From positions 127,801 to 191,800 of the forward strand of contig JACJZW010000005.1 of NCBI GenBank assembly GCA_020635355.1: a stretch of DNA of 64,000 bases. Direction: 5' to 3'. The stretch comes from Flavobacteriales bacterium. Its GTDB lineage: Bacteria > Bacteroidota > Bacteroidia > NS11-12g > UBA9320. This document shows positions 63,851 through 64,000 of the stretch, piece after piece. Position 1 is the first letter of the stretch; every line of letters begins with the position of its first letter. Under the pieces are notes generated by a model. That model was not told the DNA's origin. It was given only the letters and a program-made list of their open reading frames with translations, and did not search any database. The position numbers and the translations under genes were made by a program.

Positions 63851-64000
63851 ATGGCAACAAACAGAACATTCACCATGATCAAACCAGATGCGGTAAAAAA
63901 CAACCACATCGGAAACATCTTGAAAGACATTATTGACGGCGGTTTTAAAATCGTTGCGATGAAGTACACCCACCTTTCAGCCGAAACAGCTGGAGCCTTT
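63851..64000 (+). CDS. ndk: Nucleoside diphosphate kinase (3' partial)
   Basis: The first 50 residues of an NDK (NRTFTMIKPDAVKNNHIG, then ILKDIIDGGFKIVAMKYTHLS), which runs off the window end. The family equalises NTP/dNTP pools by ping-pong phosphate transfer; the catalytic His lies beyond the window. Confidence 0.95.
   Translation, partial: MATNRTFTMIKPDAVKNNHIGNILKDIIDGGFKIVAMKYTHLSAETAGAF

Noticed and set aside
1..64000. tRNA, rRNA, CRISPR, insertion sequences, prophage
   Set aside because: I checked the intergenic stretches by eye; no cloverleaf, repeat-spacer array, transposase or phage gene stood out. A tRNAscan/Infernal run would be decisive.

Overview
The window reads as a chromosome segment of a marine- or freshwater-type Bacteroidota, most likely order Flavobacteriales. 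The evidence is a type III glutamine synthetase, a PorV/PorQ-type barrel, an OmpA/PD40/TPR lipoprotein of the type IX secretion (PorE-like) kind, DUF5686 and DUF4468 proteins, a lone gatA beside tatA, many SPII lipoproteins, almost no Shine-Dalgarno sequences, and repeated TAnnTTTG (-7) promoter boxes. Coding density is very high; many genes overlap by 1-30 nt, and four convergent pairs have no DNA between their stop codons. I see no rRNA, tRNA, CRISPR array, transposase, integrase or phage gene.

Layout. 0-5 kb: tail of a YtxH/LEA-like protein, an MBOAT O-acyltransferase with an SGNH-like partner, a small barrel protein and a thioredoxin-fold periplasmic protein. 5-11.5 kb: an alkyltransferase-like protein (no catalytic Cys), a di-haem peroxidase lipoprotein, a YCII lipoprotein, a YD-repeat secreted protein, and a MoxR/Mg-chelatase-type AAA+ with its VWA partner. 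11.6-14.5 kb: an AT-rich patch with a 57-residue zinc-ribbon gene and two ~137-bp structured direct repeats that tightly bracket one orphan gene. 14.6-20.2 kb: ACP phosphodiesterase-like protein, PorV-like barrel, 3-hydroxyacyl-CoA dehydrogenase, a degenerate Rieske-like lipoprotein and a DUF5686 outer-membrane protein.

20.3-28.9 kb: the rimP-nusA-infB translation/transcription operon with a hairpin in its leader, fabH, an MscS channel, a retropepsin-like protease, and an ECF sigma / membrane anti-sigma pair followed by a small HExxH protein. 29-36.9 kb: an M49-like Zn-peptidase lipoprotein, then a long plus-strand run (ybaB, DUF3089, phzF-like, a 723-residue secreted protein of unknown role, class D beta-lactamase, Fe-S uracil-DNA glycosylase, cupin). 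36.9-49.6 kb: an HscA/DnaK-like chaperone, a barrel, a lytic transglycosylase, prfA, glnA type III, two related TPR lipoproteins (the second a full PorE-like protein with an added retropepsin-like domain), purM and an Omp28-like thioredoxin-fold lipoprotein.

49.7-64 kb: rlmN, a 386-bp gene-free stretch with palindromes, an SGNH hydrolase, a transglycosylase/LysM protein without its catalytic Glu, gatA, tatA, the kynurenine-pathway pair haaO/ACMSD, and a minus-strand envelope run (nrnA-like, FKBP-like lipoprotein, rfbB, rfbA, ABC exporter, lipase-like hydrolase). The window ends inside ndk. The main theme is envelope biogenesis (O-acylation, glycan precursor supply and export, murein turnover, T9SS-type outer-membrane parts) mixed with core information-processing genes. 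Several enzyme folds here have lost catalytic residues, which is the most notable recurring feature.
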